A stretch of DNA of 64,000 bases, from positions 42,245 through 106,244 of the forward strand of contig PLRU01000082.1 in assembly GCA_003164045.1 (NCBI GenBank), read 5' to 3'. The notes beneath the pieces were generated by a model. It searched no databases. It was not told where the DNA came from and saw only the letters and a program-made list of their open reading frames with translations. Each line of letters opens with the position of its first letter. Within the stretch, counting starts at the first letter, position 1. Source of the DNA: Candidatus Lustribacter telmatis. Its GTDB lineage: Bacteria; Vulcanimicrobiota; Vulcanimicrobiia; Vulcanimicrobiales; Vulcanimicrobiaceae. Shown piece after piece: positions 60,301-64,000 of this stretch. Position numbers and translations under genes: made by a program.

Positions 60301-60831
60301 AGAGCCGAACGCCGTTGGAACGGCGCTTTCCGGCGGACCAGCGTGCTCTATTCGTACGCTACGCGCTGGAAATCCGGGCGTGCGAAGATCCCAAAACGTT
60401 GCAATCTGTTCGTTCACGGGGATCTGATTATTGGCGGCTACCGAGAGCAGCCAGCGTCCGTCGCTGCTGGCGGAAAACGATGCCTTTGCGACATCGTAGC
60501 CAAGTCCGGCGGGCGGGAGAGAGCGCACGATCGCCCCCGTTCCCACATCGAATAAGTGAATGCCGTCAAGCAGATACTTTCCGTCGTGGCTGAATCCGAC
60601 GACTCCAGTCCCCTCGATGCTGAGTCGCCGCAACATCCGCCCGGTCGCGCGATCCCAAAGGTAGATGCCGTCGATACTGGTCGAGGCGATGAGGTGACCG
60701 GATCGATCGATCGCGACGGCCAGCGCCGCGGCGCCGTTACCGCGCTGGACGACCAGTTCCGGCAGTTGTACGTTCGGCCGGCCTGCAGTCAGCATTGTTG
60801 CCAGGACGGCTACCACGAAAGCCAGGCGCAC
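57394..60831 (-). CDS. Secreted WD40 beta-propeller protein with C-terminal caspase (C14) domain
   Basis: This 1145-residue protein has a GTG start (AAAGGA box) and a signal peptide (LAFVVAVLATMLTAG). Residues about 30-730 carry WD40-like repeats (FSPDSRRLAYRESDGVRVWD, FSVDHKLLITSVDDSTINLWD), enough for one or two propellers. A beta-sandwich linker follows (about 770-870), then a peptidase C14 caspase domain (about 872-1100) with catalytic His957 in YIASHGLASDD and Cys1016 in IIDACQSGQA. Propellers commonly bind partners that control caspase activity. It heads an operon with the clostripain-like gene and is divergent from a metzincin gene. Confidence 0.87.
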   Translation of the reverse strand: MRLAFVVAVLATMLTAGRPNVQLPELVVQRGNGAAALAVAIDRSGHLIASTSIDGIYLWDRATGRMLRRLSIEGTGVVGFSHDGKYLLDGIHLFDVGTGAIVRSLPPAGLGYDVAKASFSASSDGRWLLSVAANNQIPVNEQIATFWDLRTPGFPARSVRIEHAGPPESAVPTAFGSDGMHFFTADGFGIYERDLQTGVIDRTMDKPDYSFDVNGSGVFALSPDGHFALAATNSGDFSGDYANPDRATTGTAKAHLYLIDIRSGRVARQWDNDFWTTAATFSGDSRTAAAMEYGAGVSFVKTTPGGSEQSFSSPGITAATLNPAGDVMLGATESGQLLADGSTPSGSDHRSGDIFTLNTHTGARHDVWENHVIDAIAISPDRHWLATCTRTRVIVWDLTTGQPAYFASAKFPLRNALLAFSPDSRRLAYRESDGVRVWDVPTWTMINWLPRPADVFPTQIFFIGDGTKLLLQEDGLLGSAPDSQNASILIADLPTNDVSIKMEHVREPDLSATVNSMRFQWVEDKHYDEHLMARTFDAATGQSADVASISPSAVFLSATKLVAPGGRYALIDEEPPAGPTFYDLRSGGAARKAGVVSFPGMATASFQTFSPDGRIAAFSDFNNALLLVSVPSGKVIQHIPATGPRGDWGRYTVVTFSVDHKLLITSVDDSTINLWDVERGTALGTLFLGAAESNDWLVASPNGLFDGSPRGWSEMLWRFNGATFDVVPGVAYLNDFFQPGLLSDLVSGKHPTAKRSLPRLDRRLPRISISATGGSQYERHVRVRVHVSEAAPDAAHHSGSGVRDVRLLRNGSLVKLWPGDVLHGRANGNLFWDVTFVAGANEISAYAFNADNVRSETTARTYRSALPARKGVARILAIGVDATTNADLHLSFARADAASFADKLADVQGRLGRFGRTEVTRLYRNRQPTKEAILRALHRLAVAAQPEDAIFVYIASHGLASDDHFYMVPYDTGYTKPLNTQEAYDRIAAHAVSDRDLAAQLLGADAQEIVLIIDACQSGQALGDPRNVGPMNSKGLAQLAFEKGMYILAASRGDQDASEDPLLKHGILTYELLNALKPSASRGTSSGQELYMRQWFAIAQARVPERHQKDLDMEHILPVLQPPLQRPRVFAPEQRTFDDFPVARL

Positions 60832-60990
60832 GACGTTCCTTTCAATCGCTGAAACGGACGTTGCCTAGAGGCGGAATTTCGCCAACGCAAGAATCCGCGC
60901 CGAAAAAGCCACGACCCAACCCAGACCGACCGCAGAGTTCGTCACTGCGCAATCCGTTCTCCTTACCTTCTGGTGTGAAAGGTGTTCGAT

Positions 60991-61962
60991 ATGGTCATCG
61001 GCAGACGGCTTCTATTTGTACTAGGTATGTCGGCGCTGAGCGTGGCTTTGTGTCCGTCATTTGCATCATCTCACGACCTAAAGGGAATGATCCGCACGGA
61101 AGTCATGGATCAACCCCTCGAGACGATCCGAAAGCCGAACGGGGACCTCATCGGCCGCGGCGTGATCGCCAACCTCTATAAATGGCCGAGTCACCGGAAG
61201 CTTACCATTTGCTTCATCGGCGGCACGAGAAGCTTGAGGTCAAAGATAGCTGCGGCCATGCAGCGGCAATGGCATCTCCACCAACTGACCCGCGGCAACC
61301 TCGATTACAACGCCGCTTCTTTTAGCGATCTCGCCGACTGCGGTGCGGCGGCCTCACCCAATTATGATATCCGTGTCGGTTTCTTACATGGCGCGTATGG
61401 CGGATACTGGTCGTACATCGGTGTCGACAGTAGGAATCACGTGCCGAGTATGAATTTCGAGGGTTTCGACTCGAACGCGCCGGCTGAGCCTGACTTCGAT
61501 CGACTCGTCGCGCACGAATTCGGTCACGCACTATCGCTCGAGCACGAGCATCAATCGCCGATGGTGCCGCCGTGCGATTGGAACTACGATTACATCTATA
61601 CCCACTACTCGTGGCAGAGTCCGGCCGACATGCACGCCAACCTCGATAAATTGAAGAACTACGTCTACAATGGCAAGTACCTCTATTCGTTTACAACCTA
61701 CAATAAGAAATCGATCATGCACTACTATTTCGAGCCGCTCGCTTTCGTGAAGGGCAGAAACAGCAAATGCTATATTTTGCAGAACAACAACGTACCGTCT
61801 GAGGAAGACAAGACGTTCATAACGCAGCAGTATGCGCCGGCGACGTTCGGGGGCTTCCGCGGATTGGATACATCGCTTGAGGACCTCTCAAGAATACCCA
61901 ACGCTCGCCTTCAGCAAGTCATCGCCACGAAACGGCAGCTGCTTCGAGATGCGGAAAGATGA
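60991..61962 (+). CDS. Secreted metzincin zinc metalloprotease
   Basis: This 323-residue secreted protease has a signal peptide (RRLLFVLGMSALSVALC). The zinc site is HEFGHALSLEH (H175, E176, H179, H185), followed by EHQSP as in astacin- and matrixin-like metzincins, and a Met-turn in SIMHYYF. Start ATG is preceded by GAAAGG. It is divergent from the WD40-caspase gene over about 160 bases. Codon use is less GC-biased than in neighbouring genes (AAATTGAAG, TACAATAAG), suggesting recent acquisition. Natural substrates are unknown. Confidence 0.87.
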   Translation: MVIGRRLLFVLGMSALSVALCPSFASSHDLKGMIRTEVMDQPLETIRKPNGDLIGRGVIANLYKWPSHRKLTICFIGGTRSLRSKIAAAMQRQWHLHQLTRGNLDYNAASFSDLADCGAAASPNYDIRVGFLHGAYGGYWSYIGVDSRNHVPSMNFEGFDSNAPAEPDFDRLVAHEFGHALSLEHEHQSPMVPPCDWNYDYIYTHYSWQSPADMHANLDKLKNYVYNGKYLYSFTTYNKKSIMHYYFEPLAFVKGRNSKCYILQNNNVPSEEDKTFITQQYAPATFGGFRGLDTSLEDLSRIPNARLQQVIATKRQLLRDAER

Positions 61963-62017
61963 AGCGCTCCGAGCGGAGTCCGGGCTAGAGTAATCGCGCC
62001 GCGAACGATGAACTGGC

Positions 62018-62701
62018 GTGGAAATGAATCCGGAAGACCCCGATGACCAGATCGGGCGCGCGACGGTAGCGACGTCGGTCAACCACCTCGATGCGACGTC
62101 GGCGGCGGAGCGTGAAACGCTGCGTTCGGCGCTGCAGGCCCTGATCGATTTGCTGTTCGATCTCTACGAAGCGTTGCCGCCGAGCGGACCTGCGCCGGCG
62201 GATTTCCGTCACGAAGGCTTGCTCGTGTTTCCGCCGGCCTACGTTGAGCGGTACGATCGGCCCTTCGTACGCCGCACGATCGTCGCGGCGGCGAGCCTCG
62301 GGCAGAAGCTTGCCGGTCCCGGCTGGTTCGACCTGGCCTCGACCATGGAAGAGATGCTCTTCGGCACCATCATGGAGACGGTGCAGAACGCCGACATCGA
62401 TATCGGTGACGTTTTCGACGACCTCGAGGAATCGGCGTTCCAAGACCTCGACTACGAAATGCTCTTCAACGCGCAGCTCGACGGCATCGAGAACGGCGCG
62501 ATGCGCGAACAGTACGCGTTTGCGAACCTGCGGTTCGACGAATGGTTTTTGCCGTTTCCGAACACGTCGTTCTTGAACTACTACTTCAGCGATCCGCGCG
62601 TACTCGCGGAGCCGGTCGAACATCGCCTCTACGATCCGACCGCCGGTGACGCCGCGCTCTCGTATGCCATGGCGGACGACGATGAAGAGGGCGTCGTCTA
62701 G
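62018..62701 (+). CDS. Conserved-looking acidic protein of unknown function
   Basis: This 227-residue acidic protein is soluble and predicted helical. Start may be GTG or the ATG two codons later (MNPEDPDDQIG). Notable segments are FDLASTMEEMLFGTIMETVQNADIDIGDVFDDLEES-type acidic helices in shorter runs (TMEEMLFGTIMETV, IDIGDVFDDLEES), and NTSFLNYYFSDPRVL. I do not recognise a family. It ends immediately before a RecB-type nuclease gene, so they may form an operon. Confidence 0.65.
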   Translation: MEMNPEDPDDQIGRATVATSVNHLDATSAAERETLRSALQALIDLLFDLYEALPPSGPAPADFRHEGLLVFPPAYVERYDRPFVRRTIVAAASLGQKLAGPGWFDLASTMEEMLFGTIMETVQNADIDIGDVFDDLEESAFQDLDYEMLFNAQLDGIENGAMREQYAFANLRFDEWFLPFPNTSFLNYYFSDPRVLAEPVEHRLYDPTAGDAALSYAMADDDEEGVV

Positions 62702-64000
62702 TTGCAGCTCCTCGCGGGCCGGGTCGTCTACTCGGCGTCGGACCTCAACAACTATCTGGCCTGCGAGCATCTCATGTCGCTCGACATGGAGGTCGTCCAC
62801 GGCGTGCGCGAGCGTCCGGAGAAGGCGTCGGGACAGGCGCCGCTGCTCGCGAAGCTCGGTGAGGAGCACGAACAAAACTATTTGCAGCAATTGCTCGCCA
62901 AGGGGTATCATGTCACCGTCGTCGACCGCCGCGCCGCCGGCGGCTTTGGGCGCGCGGCGGCAGATACCGAAGCTGCCATGGCGCGTGGCGACGACTTCAT
63001 CTACCAAGCGACGTTCTTTCACGACGGCTGGCTCGGGCACGCGGACTTTTTGCGCAAGATTCCGCAGCCGCTCGACGGCGGCACGTGGGACTGGCATTAC
63101 GAGGTCGAGGATACGAAGCTCGCCCGGCACACCGAGCCGTATTTTCTGCTGCAGCTCGCCTACTATAGCGAGCACGTCGCGCGCATCCAAGGCGCGCCGG
63201 CGGCGAACATGCACGTCGTGTTGGGCAACGGCGACCGCGCGACATTTCGAGTCGAGGATGTCAGCGCGTATTATCGCAGCGTCCGCACGCGCTTCATTGC
63301 GCGTTTGGCCGAGGCGGATTGGCAGCCGTACCCGCAGCCGGTCGACCACTGCGGACTCTGCGTATGGCGCGAGACGTGCGAGCAACGCTGGGTGCAAGAC
63401 GACCACTTGAGCCTCGTTGCGAACATCACGCGCTTGCAGGTCGCACGGCTGAACGACGCCGCGATCACCACGCTGCACGGCCTAGCCGAGTCGCCGTCCG
63501 CGGCCAAGCCGGAGAAAATGGTGGCGGGAACGTTCGAGCGTCTGCATCGCCAAGCGCGCCTGCAAGAAGAGCAGCGCATCGCGAAGGCGCGCGGCGACGA
63601 GTATCCCTACCGGTATGAGATACTGGAGAGCGGCATCGCAAAGCCGCCTGCGGACGACGGACGGGTCGAACCGAAGCGCGGCTTCTTTCGGCTCCCTGAG
63701 CCTTCACCCGGCGACGTGTTCTTCGACATGGAAGGCGACCCGTATTTCGACATCGGGACGGGACTCGAGTATATGTTCGGCATCTATACGGTGGCCGACG
63801 GCTTTCAAGCGTTTTGGGGTTGCGACCGCAGTGCCGTTCCCGGGCTCGATCGTTTGGCCGAAAAGCGCGCGTTCGAAGCGTTCATCGACGACATGATGGC
63901 TCGGCGCGAGCGCGATCCCGGGATGCACATCTATCACTACGCATCGTATGAAAAGACGGCGCTGCAGAAGCTCTCGCAGCGCCACGCGACGCGCGAAGAC
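62702..64000 (+). CDS. TM0106-family RecB-like nuclease, N-terminal part (runs off the window)
   Basis: The gene opens with TTG directly after the upstream stop and stays open to the window edge (433 codons). N-terminal residues LACEHL, then GDDFIYQATFF, GWLGHADFLRK and WHYEVEDTKLARH match the TM0106 RecB nuclease domain, with the Lys active-site pattern. CGLCVWRETC (C-x2-C-x5-C) plus the N-terminal Cys suggest a 4Fe-4S cluster as in Cas4 and AddB. A later FFDMEGDPYFDIGTG segment is RNase H-like. In this family a superfamily 1 helicase domain often follows, which would lie outside the window. Confidence 0.8.
   Translation, partial: MQLLAGRVVYSASDLNNYLACEHLMSLDMEVVHGVRERPEKASGQAPLLAKLGEEHEQNYLQQLLAKGYHVTVVDRRAAGGFGRAAADTEAAMARGDDFIYQATFFHDGWLGHADFLRKIPQPLDGGTWDWHYEVEDTKLARHTEPYFLLQLAYYSEHVARIQGAPAANMHVVLGNGDRATFRVEDVSAYYRSVRTRFIARLAEADWQPYPQPVDHCGLCVWRETCEQRWVQDDHLSLVANITRLQVARLNDAAITTLHGLAESPSAAKPEKMVAGTFERLHRQARLQEEQRIAKARGDEYPYRYEILESGIAKPPADDGRVEPKRGFFRLPEPSPGDVFFDMEGDPYFDIGTGLEYMFGIYTVADGFQAFWGCDRSAVPGLDRLAEKRAFEAFIDDMMARRERDPGMHIYHYASYEKTALQKLSQRHATRED

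Noticed and set aside
61967-61978. Stem CTCCG-AG-CGGAG as a terminator after the metzincin
   Set aside because: The stem is short and no T run follows.
1-64000. tRNA genes, CRISPR arrays, insertion sequences
   Set aside because: I found no repeat-spacer arrays, tRNA-like cloverleaf sequence, or transposase motifs in my reading.

Overview
The window is high-GC bacterial chromosome, densely packed (no gene-free stretch over 300 bases; the largest gaps are about 220 bases at 25506-25728, 180 bases at 36893-37071 and 160 bases at 60832-60990). Genes overlap at start and stop codons again and again (ATGA, GTGA, TTGA, TGATG), and GTG and TTG starts are common. I see no tRNA, rRNA, CRISPR array or recognisable insertion sequence. 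The mix of flagellar/type III export genes, SecDF, many unlinked solute-binding proteins, Rieske oxygenases, CoA-linked catabolism and a type III polyketide synthase would suit a soil-type metabolic generalist. Candidatus Eremiobacterota (WPS-2) is my best guess from the overall style, but the sequence alone does not prove it.

Layout. 0-3.8 kb: fliR-flhB-flhA, the end of an export-apparatus operon, converging on a Fur-family regulator. 4.2-8.9 kb: secD-secF, whose product has a long charged tail, and a HIRAN-RecQ-type helicase carrying a 27-base in-frame repeat insertion. 8.9-10.1 kb: a beta-propeller lipoprotein gene broken by one in-frame TAA. 10.3-31.2 kb: a catabolic island with a hydroxyacid dehydrogenase, amidohydrolase, formamidase-like protein, SDR, feruloyl-CoA-synthase-like ligase, two crotonases, NDP-forming acyl-CoA synthetase, HMG-CoA-lyase-like enzyme, one complete Fe(III)-type ABC permease/ATPase pair, a cupin, a Rieske oxygenase and six solute-binding or binding-like import genes. 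31.2-36.9 kb: a four-gene phosphorelay operon (HD-GYP regulator, Hpt, hybrid kinase, regulator with a degenerate GGDEF).

36.9-46.4 kb: a bestrophin-like membrane protein; an MFS/binding-protein/class II aldolase operon; MsrA; a small His-rich membrane protein; a type III polyketide synthase with an ICMT-type methyltransferase; a DHA2 exporter; and a TetR regulator. 46.4-50.5 kb: a second Rieske oxygenase, a thiamine-diphosphate enzyme that appears to start at CTG, and a LivK-type binding protein, all tightly coupled and preceded by a promoter containing a TetR-style operator. 50.5-55.7 kb: an SRPBCC-marR pair with its own promoter palindrome, a two-component system joined to a quinone oxidoreductase, and a YHYH lipoprotein. 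55.7-62 kb: a protease cluster (clostripain-like C11, a secreted WD40-caspase C14 and a secreted metzincin) plus a Rid-family protein. 62-64 kb: an unknown gene followed by a TM0106-type RecB nuclease that runs off the window.

How the genes work together. The catabolic parts share one pattern: oxygenases, CoA ligases, hydratases and lyases are translationally coupled to periplasmic binding proteins, while only one ABC permease/ATPase pair is present. The most unusual stretch is the protease cluster at 56-62 kb. The most informative fine-scale signals are the nonsense codon in the lipoprotein gene, the probable CTG start, the palindromic operators sitting inside promoters, and the repeat inserted in the helicase.
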